A DNA stretch of 64,000 bases from Alitta virens (GCA_932294295.1 OW028585.1:21180912-21244911), one strand, 5' to 3'; shown: positions 42,991 through 56,300, counted from the stretch's first letter. A program made the numbers and translations. The notes: generated from the sequence alone by a model not told the origin.

Positions 42991-44920
42991 TAGAAATAAA
43001 ACCGTTATTATAAATAAAACAGTTATTAGAAATATAATAGTTATTAAATTGTGCCTTGACTTTTGTAGTTCAACAGAATGAAACTTTGAAGACTCACCCC
43101 TGGCAGGCGATATATGCCATGCTTTGAGACGACTCCATGTCAGTGCATACCTGCCCTTCTGCATACCCTGAGTAATTGTGTAAAACACTTCAGAATTATG
43201 CCGTTAGCCATGCAGTATCTGGGCTGGTGAACGAATACTCCCTGCTGGAAAAGTTGGGCTCTTGCATGCTGTGAAATAAATAAAAGTAGCTAGATAATAT
43301 AAGCATCCATCTGACATTGTTATATAAATCTTGTGTGACCTTGCACCTGGAAATACTGAGACAATACATGAAATCACTAAAACCCAATTTTTGATGAAAT
43401 CATCTATCAATGTGTATGGGGGATGTCATGGATTGTATTAGTACTTCCAGCAGCTTCTGGGTACAAGGTCACACAAGAACTGGCCAGCTGGTAAATAGAG
43501 TCAAAACTTACAGTGTTGAATATTCATCGGCATACTGAATATATAGATTCTTGTTGAGGATTTAATCTTAACATTTACATAATTTATGGGCTATATTTCA
43601 TCTGCCCTTCAATAAATATGCTGTCATGCACGAACCGCATGAGCACCACATAGTTTTGCTTCCCATTTTGTTGACAAATATCATAAATCTTTTTGATCTT
43701 TCGATCCAGTCAACATACGCCAACGCTGGACAAATTTCATCTTGGAGACAATAGGCTCTTGTGAGTTTGTCGCATAAAATGTTATATTATCTTGTTTTGT
43801 TTTGAATTTATCGTAGTCAAATTGTGAAATATGCATTAATTGTTGAAATTCTAAACTTGGACTCTATGTTTAGTTTTGTTAAAAAAAATCTAGTTTAGGA
43901 CTTTAACAAAAAAGTTGTTTGATAAATTTCCGTTACTAAACAGCTTTCAACTGCTTCTGTGGTCTTGTTAAGTTGTTGGAGGTATGACACCAAAAGGTGT
44001 TGTTGAAGGTGCCGCTAACTGGATTTTAGGACTTTAACAAAACAATTAATTGATAAATTTTGCTTACCAACACAGTGACACCAACAACACTTTAAAGGTG
44101 TCACAATCAAAGTGAGGTTAACAGGTGCATTTACACTCAATAAAATAAATTTGAAATTAATTGAAGGAGACAATATTTTCTAAAATAAACATAGGCTGTG
44201 CTGCAGCTACACCCTCAGCGAATGCCACTTAGCACACAGCAATTATTAAATTGTTAAGTGTTCGTGCGACAGGCAGGAGGGTGGGCGTTACACTTTCATA
44301 TCCAGTAAGGCCCGTATTAAATCTTACTTTTGTCCACTAAGTCGTACATTGTCCTATTATGTTGCAAATATACTTGGATATTAGCATCCACACTGTAATA
44401 TTCAGACGATTTGGTAAATATGAATGAATAGAAATTATGAACTTTCTTTAAATACACAAGAACTGTATTTATTTTATTGCTTAATAGCCAATTCCCTTAT
44501 TGTTTTTTGGATGATGAAATCAAAAATATTGGTGTATATTACTATATTGGTTGTTTTTTTCATGTGCGCATGATATTATAATGTCTTACAAATATCTTAC
44601 TTCTTATGAAGGTAAACCTGCAGGAACCCTGTGTTAACAGCAATCCATTCTGTTCAGAGTAAAGCCAAGTGAGCATAAAAAGTAATGTCTGTCCTTTTCC
44701 TGCCATTTAAAAGATTATGTGCACAATAAGGAGTATTCAGTTTGTTAGAATTATCAAGGCAATATAATAGCATGTTCCCTTAATAAATCTACAACAAAGA
44801 TTAACATTTATATGTAAAAAATAGTCATGTATGGGCTTTGGCAATGATCCTAAGGAATATCTATGAAATTCAGCAACAATGTTATGTCGCATAAAGATGT
44901 TGGGTAACATTTCATACAAA
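42991..44920. other. no gene supported; short direct repeat at 43895/44024
   Basis: TTAGGACTTTAACAAAA then TTGATAAATTT occurs at about 43895 and again at 44024, a diverged 129-bp direct repeat. The small ORFs have no recognisable domain. Confidence 0.4.
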
Positions 44921-44923
44921 ATT

Positions 44924-44999
44924 AACCTTTAAGGTTCATATTTACTTGTATTTAAATAAATAAAGTTAAAATTCAAATAAATACAAATCTTAAAGGTTT
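44924..44999. repeat. short inverted repeat
   Basis: AACCTTTAAGGTTCATATTT ACTTGTATTT (44924-44953) pairs imperfectly with AAATAAATACAAATCTTAAAGGTTT, shown here in two parts as AAATAAATACAAA and TCTTAAAGGTTT (44975-44999). The AT-rich loop is about 20 bases. Confidence 0.5.
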
Positions 45000-46400
45000 A
45001 TTTTATAAGTCAAAATACTTTTTCATCGCTGTTTAAATTTAGCTCGCAACTGAAGAAACTATATATCATCAATGGCCATAATCCCTTCAAAAGTTACTGA
45101 ATTGTTTTGTTGCTGACTTGCATTAAATCTATGGCATTTAAATGAGTATTTCTAACCAAGCACTTTACAGGTGTATATGAAGAAAACAATAATAAATATT
45201 AGAGTCAAGTGAATGTAATATAGATCATTATGCAACTAATTATTACGAAATTTCTAAAAAACTGTTGAATGGGTTGAGCATAGCTATACTCTGATCCAAT
45301 ATTTAATAATTGTATGAATGAATTGTACAACATTTACGGCTGTCATTGCTAAGTATGAGATGCTAAGGAATATGAAGGAAGCATCACAATTATTGGCGTT
45401 TTTTACAGATTTATTTCCATTATTATGAAGAAAGAAAAAGGATTAAACATGTCGACATGAAGCTTAAAAGTAAAGGTACTACGTATAATCTAAATAATCC
45501 AAATTTTCACATTTTCCTTATTATATAAAATTTTCTGTTATTAATGGTCATAAAACCCCAAAATGGTATCTTTACACTATTTTAGACTAAGTTTTGTATG
45601 CATATGTAGGTGCAGTAGTGTGTGAGTCCTGCCCTGGAAACTGATATTTTTATGTTTTTTTTTTTCATTTTTCTCTAAATATTTTAAAACGCAGCTGAGA
45701 TATGTTAATGTGACTATCAATATGCACAGCTAAGCTATATAGAGTAATAACATATACAATTTTGGTAGGGTAGGTGCATTAATGTTCTGCTCCGGAAACA
45801 CAATTTAACACAATTTTTAGTTTTTCTTTTCTGATTTTCCATTATTATGTAATTGGCATGAAATGAAGATCAAAATGAAGTTTGAAAAGTGAAAATACTA
45901 TAATTTAAATATGTTATTGATTAAATTTCGTTAGGGTAAGTGCATTAGTGTTACGCCCGCCCTTCCGCCCGTCGGACGGACATTGATGATAACAAAAACA
46001 TATCTCGAATTTGTTCACTGAGGCTTATAAAAATTAAAAATCATATATTTAAATTGTTTTGTTTAAATTCATGAGGCCATTGATTGAAACCAAGCATTGG
46101 AGCCGCGGTGCCAAGTTTTCGTCGATATGCAATATTGCGTAATTCATTCTTACCTTATCTGCAAATTTTAAATTTTGAAAATTGGATGATAAATAACAAA
46201 GTTATGAAGTTTTACGCACAATTATAATTGGGACAGTTTAGGCCTATATTCTGCGTTCAAAACAGCGCTTCAATTTCCCATATACTATACTGTATTATAG
46301 CTCTAGAAGTTTCTTGAGAGTACCATGATTTTAATGTGAAAAAAAAAAACAATGGTGGTGAAACAGCTGAGCATACACTCGGCGACTTTGAAATTCGCCA
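45000..46400. repeat. AT-rich spacer with a dispersed repeat (45360-46000)
   Basis: Diverged relative of 6560-7030 (GTAGGTGCANTAGTNTNNGAGT, then a T/A-rich stretch and CAGCTGAGATATGTTAATGT). Within it the unit itself is repeated at about 45605 and 45772 (GTAGGTGCATTAATGTTCTG). It ends at CGCCCGCCCTTCCGCCCGTC (45955). No gene. Confidence 0.45.
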
Positions 46401-46410
46401 CGACAGCTAA

Positions 46411-46546
46411 ATTCGCCACTCCCCTAAAACACCAACAAACACCTTTCAATTGGAACACGGATCTATACAATTAGTTATGTAACAAATCATGAACTTCCAA
46501 GGTGTTTGTTTCTTTAGTTTAGGGGGGGGGGGGGGGTGGCGAATTG
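46411..46546. repeat. foldback with a poly-G arm
   Basis: ATTCGCCACTCCCCTAAAAC then ACAAACACCTT (46411-46444) is inverted as AAGGTGTTTGTTTCTTTAGT and (G)n TGGCGAAT (46498-46546). The C run of the left arm has grown to 17 G on the right. Confidence 0.6.
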
Positions 46547-46869
46547 CACAGTTTGACCTGGGATTAGTGAGCTCTCTCCAATCTATCACTTTAATCTTGT
46601 TGTTGTAAGTCAGTGCCTTATGATATTTAATTTAATGCCGTTTAAGGCACTGACAAAAATGATATATTTGTGAGAAATAAATATTCATGAAAATTATGGA
46701 AAAAAGTCTGTAGCAGTGGATGTTATAAATGACTCGTTTAAATCTTCACTTAATATAGCTTCTGCTTACAGTTGCAAATAAATAATACATTACTGTAGAC
46801 TTTTTGCATCCAGTGTATATTGCGCAAAATGGAGGTGTTAATCATAGGGGGGAGGGGCTGTAATCGACG

Positions 46870-47030
46870 AATCTGATTGGCTAATGCGCCTGGCCGGTCA
46901 TTTGCATTGATGTTTGTGACTATAAAAACAAATTCCCGCCGGAAATCGTTGAATATCCCCCCGGGTCGCGTTTGCATGTACACCAGCACTTAGTGGCACT
47001 CACACACTCAGAGCTCTGATAACACCGAGG
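46870..47030 (+). promoter_or_regulatory. CCAAT/octamer/TATA promoter-like module
   Basis: Reverse CCAAT box GATTGG (46875-46880), octamer ATTTGCAT (46900-46907) and TATAAAAA (46921-46928) occur in order at natural spacing. GC-rich sequence follows (CCCGCCGG, CCCCCCGGGTCGCG), and a possible first exon ends in a donor-like GAGGTATTTA near 47028. Octamer plus TATA is classic for histone H2B and some snRNA or LTR promoters, but no histone frame or snRNA follows within reach. Function is inferred from motifs only. Confidence 0.4.
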
Positions 47031-47255
47031 TATTTATTTACATTGAAGTATATGCTGCGCATATGGGTTTACTGTTTAGGTATACATAATATACATACAT
47101 GTGCACATTGAATTTAGGGTGACATTTTAGAAACATATAGGAATGCAATTATAGGTATTTAGCATGGGTTATTGTTGTGGGTTTAATGGATTGTTTTTTT
47201 CTAAGGTTATATATTCTATGGGTAACTGAAATTATATATAGATAGATAGATAGAT

Positions 47256-47515
47256 GTGGGAAGTGCAGCCCTCGGCCATCTTTCCACTATCGAGGGTTGA
47301 TTGATGAGGTAAGAGGAGTCCACCTATGTTTACCCCATGGGTGGGGTATTTTACTTGCCTCAGCATAGACACTGAGTACAAGGAACCGCCAATTTAACGT
47401 CACATCTGAACGCCATCCAGATGGGATGATGCTCATGAAAGGTGCCCAGGCCTGGGTTTGAACCCAGGTCCTTCAGAGGAGCAGCAAGCATCTTACCACT
47501 ATATATGTATTATGG
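47256..47515 (-). mobile_element. tRNA-derived SINE, family 2
   Basis: On the minus strand the head reads TAGTGGTAAGATGCTTGCTG, CTCCTCTGAAGGACCTGG and box B GGGTTCAAACCC. The body follows, with ATGAGCATCATCCCATCTGG, GACGTTAAATTGGCGG and GGGGTAAACATAGGTGGACT. A body-only remnant is at 12850. The head and the CATCCCANCTGGATG core also appear in the 927-bp satellite at 48356. A GATA run at 47239-47255 may be its tail. Confidence 0.8.
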
Positions 47516-47845
47516 ATGACTACGATGAGTTTACCGAATGACTGTTTCACCCATCATCTACTACTTATACCCATCATCACCCATCTACCCTGACATATTA
47601 TTGTAAGAGGGTAATAGGATCGACCAGACAACTCTACTCATCGCTGGACCGGACATCAGAGGACCAGCTTTTTATCTATATAAGAACAAACAAAAATATT
47701 TTTTGGTGGTGGACTAACACTATTCTGAAATAAGGGTATTTTTGTTTAGTTTTAATTCATTCAGTTAGTAAGTTATTAATGTTTATTTTTTAATGATTTG
47801 TGTAATATTTACATGGACATTGACAAATACGACCGACTGCTCCCT
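47516..47845. repeat. spacer with a diverged piece of the 927-bp unit
   Basis: CCTGACATATTATTGTAAGA and GGGTAATAGGATCGACCAGA then CTCATCGCTGGACCGGACAT (47589-47660) match the segment at 48441-48520 that heads each unit of the later array. The 52-bp array therefore sits between two copies of that segment. Confidence 0.7.
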
Positions 47846-48365
47846 AAGGCATGGTGCATTCTTTGCAAAAATACATAGGAATGTTCTGGGCTTTAGTAAG
47901 GCATGATGCATTCTTTGCAAAAATACATAGGAATGTTCTGGGCTTTAGTAAGGCATGGTGCATTCTTTGCAAAAATGCATAGGAATGTTCTGGGCTTTAG
48001 TAAGGCATGGTGCATTCTTTGCAATAAGGCATAGGAATGTTCTGGGCTTTAGTAAGGCATGGTGCATTCTTTGCAATAAGGCATAGGAATGTTCTGGGCT
48101 TTAGTAAGGCATGGTGCATTCTTTGCAATAAAGCATAGGAATGTTCTAGGCTTTAGTAAGGCATGGTGCATTCTTTGCAATAAGGCATAGGAATGTTCTG
48201 GGCTTTAGTAAGGCATGGTGCATTCTTTGCAATAAGGCATAGGAATGTTCTGGGCTTTAGTAAGGCATGGTGCATTCTTTGCAAAAATGCATAGGAATGT
48301 TCTGGGCTTTAGTAAGACATGGTGCATTCTTAGCAAAGAGGTTAGGAATGTCCTGGGTTTTTGCA
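47846..48365. repeat. 52-bp tandem array, ten units
   Basis: The unit AAGGCATGGTGCATTCTTTG / CAAAAATACATAGGAATGTT / CTGGGCTTTAGT repeats at 47846, 47898, 47950, 48002, 48054, 48106, 48158, 48210, 48262 and 48314, exactly 52 bases apart. Two subtypes differ at the centre (GCAAAAATACAT or GCAATAAGGCAT), with the second type in the middle of the array. No ORF runs through. Confidence 0.95.
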
Positions 48366-51300
48366 GTGCACAGAAGTTTTTTTCATTTTATCATGTAATG
48401 TATTCATAGTAGTTGTTGCATAATTTAATTGATTTATTAATTGACATATTATTGTGAGAAGGTAATAGGATCAACCGGACAACTCTACTAATCGCTGGAC
48501 CAGACGATTATCGAAGGACCGGGGTTTTATTTCTATGCCTAACTGATGGTTTGATAAATAGATGAAACTGTATTTTGATATAATTGAGTTATTTAGAAGT
48601 TAACCAGAAGTTATTGAAGATTTGTACTTATAGTATGCTTCTCCATTTCAGAGAGACCCTATCAGATGCAAAGCATAGACAAACGGATCTGGCATTACTC
48701 GTGTATCTTTTGCTCAGTGTTAAGGGTTGCATTCTGGCTAATCTTTTTTATATTCTAAATGAATAAAACCCTGAAGGTTTTTGGCATTTAAACACTCAGG
48801 AGTGCTTAGGATATGTGGCCTTAAAAGGTATCAAATGGTTATTTCGTATCATGTTATTTCGGATGCATGCAGCTGGGTGGTCTAGTGGTGAGACTCGTCT
48901 GCTCCTCTGAAGGACTTGGATTCAAAGCCAAGATCGGCCTCCTTCATGCGCAACATCCCAGCTGGATGTCTTTCTATTAGATTTTGGCATAAGAAAAAAC
49001 CTTAGAAGGCCTGAATTACTGATTGAGATGGAGCTACTACAAACACAAAATTTTGACCTAAGCACTCCTTTAGGATATGTGGCCTTAGAAGGTCTAAATT
49101 GGTTATTTCGGATTCATGCAGCTGGGTGTCTAGTGGTGTGAGTCGTCTGCTCATCTGAAGGATTCGGATTCAAACCCAGGTGGAGCATCCTTCATGTGCA
49201 ACATCCCAGCTGGATGTCTCTATAAGATATTGGCATAAGAGAATACATTAGAAGGCCTGAATTAGTTATTGCACGGAGCTATTACTCGGTGGTTTTTGCA
49301 TATTTATCATGCAATGTAATGTAGGATTCATAGTAATTGTTGCATAATGTAATTGATTTATTAATTGACATATTATTGCGAGAGGGTAATAGGATCAACC
49401 AGACAACTCTACTAATCGCTGGACCAGACGATTATCGAAGGACCGGGGTTTTATTTCTATGCTTGACTGACTGATGGTTTAATAAATAGATAAAACTGCA
49501 TTTTCATATAATGGAGTTATTTGGAAGTTAACCAGAAGTTATTGAAGATTTGTACTTACTGAATGCTTCTCCATTTCAGACAGACCCTATCAGATGCAAA
49601 GCATAGACTAACGGATCTGGCATTACTCGTGTATCTTTTGCTCAGTGTTAAGGGTTGCATTCTGGCTAATCTTTTTTATATTCTAAATGAATAAAACCCT
49701 GAAGGTTTTTGGCATTTAAACACTCAGGAGTGCTTAGGATATGTGGCCTTAAAAGGGTCAAATGGTTATTTCGTATCATGTTATTTCGGATGCATGCAGC
49801 TGGGTGGTCTAGTGGTGAGACTCGTCTGCTCCTCTGAAGGACTTGGATTCAAAGCCAAGATCGGCCTCCTTCATGCGCAACATCCCAGCTGGATGTCTTT
49901 CTATTAGATTTTGGCATAAGAAAAAACCTTAGAAGGCCTGAATTACTGATTTAGATGGAGCTACTACAAACACAAAATTTTGACCTAAGCACTCCTTTAG
50001 GATATGTGGCCTTAGAAGGTCTAAATTGGTTATTTCGGATTCATGCAGCTGGGTGTCTGGTGGTGTGAGTCGTCTGCTCATCTGAAGGATTCGGATTCAA
50101 ACCCAGGTGGAGCATCCTTCATGTGCAACATCCCAGCTGGATGTCTCTATAAGATATTGGCATAAGAGAATACATTAGAAGGCCTGAATTAGTTATTGCA
50201 CGGAGCTATTACTCGGTGGTTTTTGCATATTTATCATGCAATGTAATGTAGGATTCATAGTAATTGTTGCATAATGTAATTGATTTATTAATTGACATAT
50301 TATTGCGAGAGGGTAATAGGATCAACCAGACAACTCTACTAATCGCTGGACCAGACGATTATCGAAGGACCGGGGTTTAATTTCTATGCTTGACTGACTG
50401 ATGGTTTAATAAATAGATAAAACTGCATTTTCATCTAATGGAGTTATTTGGAAGTTAACCAGAAGTTATTGAAGATTTGTACTTATAGTATGCTTCTCCA
50501 TTTCAGAGAGACCCTATCAGATGCAAAGCATAGACTAACGGATCTGGCATTACTCGTGTATCTTTTGCTCAGTGTTAAGGGTTGCATTCTGGCTTATCTT
50601 TTTTATATTCTAAATGAATAAAACCCTGAAGGTTTTTGGCATTTAAACACTCAGGAGTGCTTAGGATATGTGGCCTTAAAAGGTATCAAATGGTTATTTC
50701 GTATCATGTTATTTCGGATGCATGCAGCTGGGTGGTCTAGTGGTGAGACTCGTCTGCTCCTCTGAAGGACTTGGATTCAAAGCCAAGATCGGCCTCCTTC
50801 ATGCGCAACATCCCAGCTGGATGTCTTTCTATTAGATTTTGGCATAAGAAAAACCTTAGAAGGCCTGAATTACTGATTTAGATGGAGCTATTACAAACAC
50901 AAAATTTTGACCTAAGCACTCCTTTAGGATATGTGGCCTTAGAAGGTCTAAATTGGTTATTTCGGATTCATGCAGCTGGGTGTCTAGTGGTGTGAGTCGT
51001 CTGCTCATCTGAAGGATTCGGATTCAAACCCAGGTGGAGCATCCTTCATGTGCAACATCCCAGCTGGATGTCTCTATAAGATATTGGCATAAGAGAATAC
51101 ATTAGAAGGCCTGAATTAGTTATTGCACGGAGCTATTACTCGGTGGTTTTTGCATATTTATCATGCAATGTAATGTAGGATTCATAGTAATTGTTGCATA
51201 ATGTAATTGATTTATTAATTGACATATTATTGCGAGAGGGTAATAGGATCAACCAGACAACTCTACTAATCGCTGGACCAGACGATTATCGAAGGACCGG

Positions 51301-52580
51301 GGTTTAATTTCTATGCTTGACTGACTGATGGTTTAATAAATAGATAAAACTGCATTTTCATATAATGGAGTTATTTGGAAGTTAACCAGAAGTTATTGAA
51401 GATTTGTACTTATAGTATGCTTCTCCATTTCAGAGAGACCCTATCAGATGCAAAGCATAGACTAACGGATCTGGCATTACTCGTGTATCTTTTGCTCAGT
51501 GTTAAGGGTTGCATTCTGGCTAATCTTTTTTATATTCTAAATGAATAAAACCCTGAAGGTTTTTGGCATTTAAACACTCAGGAGTGCTTAGGATATGTGG
51601 CCTTAAAAGGTATCAAATGGTTATTTCGTATCATGTTATTTCGGATGCATGCAGCTGGGTGGTCTAGTGGTGAGACTCGTCTGCTCCTCTGAAGGACTTG
51701 GATTCAAAGCCAAGATCGGCCTCCTTCATGCGCAACATCCCAGCTGGATGTCTTTCTATTAGATTTTGGCATAAGAAAAAACCTTAGAAGGCCTGAATTA
51801 CTGATTTAGATGGAGCTATTACAAACACAAAATTTTGACCTAAGCACTCCTTTAGGATATGTGGCCTTAGAAGGTCTAAATTGGTTATTTCGGATGCATG
51901 CAGCTGGGTGTCTTGTGGTGAGAGTCGTCTGCTCCTCTGAAGGACTCGGATTCAAACCCAGGTGGAGCCGCCTTCATGTGCAACATCCCAGCTGGATGTC
52001 TCTATAAGATATTGGCATAAGAGAATACCTTAGAAGGCCTGAATTAGTTATTGCACGGAGCTATTACTCGGTGGTTTTTGCATATTTATCATGCAATGTA
52101 ATGTAGGATTCATAGTAATTGTTGCATAATGTAATTGATTTATTAAAAGACATAGTATTGTGAGAGGGTAATAGGATCAACCAGACAACTCTACTAATCG
52201 CTGGACCAGACGATTATCGAAGGACCGTGGTTTTATTTCTATGCTTGACTGACTGATGGTTTGATAAATAGATAAAACTGCATTTTCATATAATGGAGTT
52301 ATTTAGAAGTTAACCAGAAGTTATTGAAGATTTGTACTTACTGAATGCTTCTCCATTTCAGGCAGACCCTATCAGATGCAAAGCAAAGACTAACGGATCT
52401 GGCGTTACTCGGGTATGAATGGTACTATAGCAAAAATGAGAGCAGCTAAGGTGATGCTTTCAAATGTGGCGTTCGATAAAGGGGTATAAACTTTGAGGTG
52501 TTCTTTCAAAAGAATGCTTTCAACTTTTTTTCTCTTTTGCTCAGTGTTAAGGGTCGCATTCAGGCTAATCTACAGTATGA
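48356..52580. repeat. 927-bp tandem array, about 4.5 units, each with two tRNA-like segments
   Basis: The landmark TTGACATATTATTG occurs at 48441, 49365, 50292, 51219 and, slightly changed, 52146: steps of 924, 927, 927 and 927. Each unit contains ACCAGACAACTCTACTAATC, CTTCTCCATTTCAGAGAGAC, an AATAAAACCC, and two related tRNA-like segments about 260 bases apart. The units are nearly identical, so the array is young or homogenised. The last unit is interrupted at about 52410-52530 by unrelated sequence and then resumes (TTTGCTCAGTGTTAAGGGT). Short ORFs inside are not conserved as genes. Confidence 0.93.
48866..48985 (+). repeat. tRNA-like SINE segment, first of two per 927-bp unit
   Basis: GCAGCTGGGTGGTCTAGTGG then TGAGACTCGTCTGCTCCTCT, GGATTCAAAGCC and CATCCCAGCTGGATG. 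The box A-like TGGTCTAGTGG and box B-like GGATTCAAA match the head of SINE family 2. Copies recur at about 49795, 50722 and 51650; the sister segment (GGATTCAAACCCAGGTGGAG) recurs at about 49150, 50080, 51010 and 51935. They do not close an acceptor stem, so they are not tRNA genes. Confidence 0.7.
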
Positions 52581-52944
52581 CTCCTATGGAATTGTCCATG
52601 TTTCGCGACTCTCTGTGCCGAGCAATGCCCCCAGTCTGAGCTAATAACCCCTTAGTCCTCCCCCTCCACCTGCCATGGCCCTACATGGGTGGGTTCATAG
52701 TCAATTGCTCCAGGCCAGATCAAAGAACATGCTTAATTAGTTATTCTGGAAAAACCAAAGTTATTTTCCAACTTTCTGACCATACACTGATGACTCACTG
52801 TTTGTTGGGTTGCTTTAATTTTCTAGATCACAAGCATATAAATATTATTGCATTATGCTAAGTATAGCCAGAGATATGAAAAATGACAATGCAACTAAAA
52901 ATGTATTGAAATTAAATAGTGCTCAGTTTTACCCTGTGTCCATC
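52581..52944. other. no feature seen
   Basis: Unique-looking sequence without a supported ORF. Confidence 0.45.
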
Positions 52945-53135
52945 AGAGGTGGGGGCCTAGGTCAGTGGTAGCGCGCTGGGCTTCCAACCACTGGGTCCCG
53001 GTTTCAATTCCCCGTCGAACCTAAGTTGGATGGCTGTTTCATCCTTCGCCTCATTGCCATGGTCCCTACCTGTCCTAATTAGCCCATCAGGTGCATAAAT
53101 ACAGGATGTCAAGTCCTAATCCACCACCACCACCT
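52945..53135 (+). mobile_element. tRNA-derived SINE (family 1), complete, with 10-bp target duplication
   Basis: Box A region CCTAGGTCAGTGGTAGCGCG and box B GGTTTCAATTCC, followed by the same body as 30303 and a CCACCACCACCACC tail. TGTGTCCATC flanks both sides (52935-52944 and 53136-53145). This is the cleanest copy in the window and defines the family's 5' and 3' ends. Confidence 0.9.
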
Positions 53136-53343
53136 TGTGTCCATCTGTATTACTTGCTGTCACATAGCCTTGTATAAAATATCTATATTAATAACCTTTT
53201 GTAAATAATTGAGAATTAAATTTTTCATGACCTTATGGTCACCCCCTAAATTTCACATTTTCAAGACAAATTTCATATCATTTTCAAGACAAATTTCATA
53301 TCATTTCACATTCCTGTATTTTTGTTTAGTAATGCCATCATAG

Positions 53344-56300
53344 TTTATTAAATTAGGGCTTTGGTACAGTCAATATTATGACTGACTGAGTGACTGAGTG
53401 ACTGAGTGACTGAGTGCTGTATTAATAATGCTAGCACAGACTTAAATAAGGGTTTTGTTGCATTCAATATTATGACTGACTGACTGACTGACTGACTGAT
53501 CACTGTATTAAGAATGCTAGCAGAGATTATTAAAAAAGGGTTTTGGTGCAATCATTATGACTGAGTGACTGAGTGACTGAGTGACTGAGTGACTGAGTGA
53601 CTGAGTGACTGAGTGACTGAGTGACTGAGTGACTGAGTGACTGAGTGACTGAGTGACTGATTGCTGTATTAATAATGCTAGCACAGACTATTAAATAAGG
53701 GTTTTGTTGCATTCAATATTATGCCTGACTGACTGACTGATCACTGTATTAATAATGCTAGCAGAGATTATTAAATTAGGGTTTTGGTGCAATCATTATG
53801 ACTGACTGACTAAGTGACTGAGTGACTGAGTGACTGATTGCTGTATTAATAATGCTAGCACAGACTATTAAAGAAGGGTTTTGTTGCATTCAATATTATG
53901 ACTGACTGACTGACTGACTGATCACTGTATTAAGAATGCTAGCAGAGACTATTAAATAAGGGTTTTAGTGCAATCATTATGACTGAGTGACTGACTGACT
54001 GACTGAGTGACTGAGTGACTGATTGCTGTCTTAATAATGCTAGCACAGACTATTGAATAAGGGTTTTGTTGCATTCAATAATATGACTGACTGACTGACT
54101 GACTGATCACTGTATTAAGAATGCTAGCAGAGATTATTAAAAAAGGGTTTTGGTGCAATCATTATGACTGAGTGACTGAGTGACTGAGTGACTGATTGCT
54201 GTATTAATAATGCTAGCACAGACTATTAAATAAGGGTTTTGGTGCATTCAATATTATGACTGACTGACTGACTGATCACTGTATTATTAATGCTAGCAGA
54301 GATTATTAAATAAGGGTTTTGGTGCAATCATTATGACTGACTGACTGAGTGACTGAGTGACTGATTCTGATTGCTGTATTAATAATGCTAGCACAGACTA
54401 TTAAATAAGGGTTTTGTTGCATCCAATATTATGACTGACTGACTGACTGATCACTGTATTAATAATGCTAGCAGAGATTATTAAATAAGGGTTTTGGTGC
54501 AATCATTATGACTGAGTGACTGAGTGACTGATTCTGATTGCTGTCTTAATAATGCTAGCACAGACTATTAAATAAGGGTTTTGTTGCATTCAATAATATG
54601 ACTGACTGACTGACTGACTGATCACTGTATTAAAAATGCTAGCAGAGATTATTAAAAAAGGGTTTTGGTGCAATAATTATGACTGAGTGACTGAGTGACT
54701 GAGTGACTGAGTGACTGAGTGACTGAGTGACTGAGTGACTGAGTGACTGAGTGACTGATTGCTGTATTAATAATGCTAGCACAGACTATTAAATAAGGGT
54801 TTTGGTGCATTCAATATTATGACTGACTGACTGACTGATCACTGTATTAATAATGCTAGCAGAGATTATTAAATAAGGGTTTTGGTGCAATCATTATGAC
54901 TGACTGACTGAGTGACTGAGTGACTGATTCTGATTGCTGTATTAATAATGCTAGCACAGACTATTAAATAAGGGTTTTGTTGCATCAAATATTATGACTG
55001 ACTGACTGACTGACTGACTGATCACTGTATTAAGAATGCTAGCAGAGATTAGTAAATAAGTGTTTTAGTGCAATCATTATGACTGACTGACTGACTGAGT
55101 GAGTGACTGATTCTGATTGCTGTATTAATAATGCTAGCACAGACTATTAAATAAGGGTTTTGTTGCATCCAATATTATGACTGACTGACTCACTGACATA
55201 TGACATATCACTGTATTAAGAATGCTAGCAGAGATTATTAAATAAGTGTTTTAGTGCAATCATTATGACTGACTGACTAACTGACTGAGTGACTGAGTGA
55301 CTGATTGCTGTATTAATAATGCTAGCACAGACTATTAAATAAGGGTTTTGTTGCATTCAATATTATGACTGACTGACTGACTGACTGACTGATCACTGTA
55401 TTAAGTATGCTAGCAGAGATTATTAAATAAGTGTTTTAGTGCAATCATTATGACTGACTGACTGAGTGACTGAGTGACTGATTCTGATTGCTGTATTAAT
55501 AATGCTAGCACAGACTATTAAATAAGGGTTTTGTTGTATCCAATATTATGACTGACTGACTGACTGACTGATCACTGTATTAAGAATGCTGGCAGAGATT
55601 ATTAAAAAAGGGTTTTAGTGCAATCATTATGACTGACTGACTGACTGACTGACTGACTGACTGACTGACTGACTGACTGACTGACTGACTGACTGACCAC
55701 TGTATTAAGAATGCTAGCAGAGATTATTAAATAAGGGTTTTAGTGCAATCATTATGACTGACTGACTGAGTGACTGAGTGACTGATTCTGATTGCTGTAT
55801 TAATAATGCTAGCACAGACTATTAAATAAGGGTTTTGTTGCATTCAATATTATGACTGACTGACTGACTGACTGATCACTGTATTAAGAATGCTAGCAGA
55901 GATTATTAAATAAGTGTTTTAGTGCAATCATTATGACTGACTGACTGACCGACTGAGTGACTGAGTGACTGATTGCTGTCTTAATAATGCTAGCACAGAC
56001 TATTAAATAAGGGTTTTGTTGCATTCAATATTATGACTGACTGACTGACTGACTGATCACTGTATTAAGAATGCTAGCAGAGATTATTAAAAAAGGGTTT
56101 TGGTGCAATCATTATGACTGAGTGACTGAGTGACTGAGTGACTGATTGACTGATTGCTGTATTAATAATGCTAGCACAGACTATTAAATAAGGGTTTTGG
56201 TGCATTCAATATTATGACTGACTGACTGACTGATCACTGTGTTAATAATGCTAGCAGAGATTATTAAATAAGGGTTTTGGTGCAATCATTATGACTGACT

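Noticed and set aside
46750..46989. 79-residue minus-strand ORF
   Set aside because: It overlaps the promoter-like module and has no domain or start context.
48866..52000. Genuine tRNA genes in the 927-bp units
   Set aside because: Box A and box B are recognisable, but no acceptor stem closes and the segment continues into the SINE core, so they are tRNA-derived repeats.
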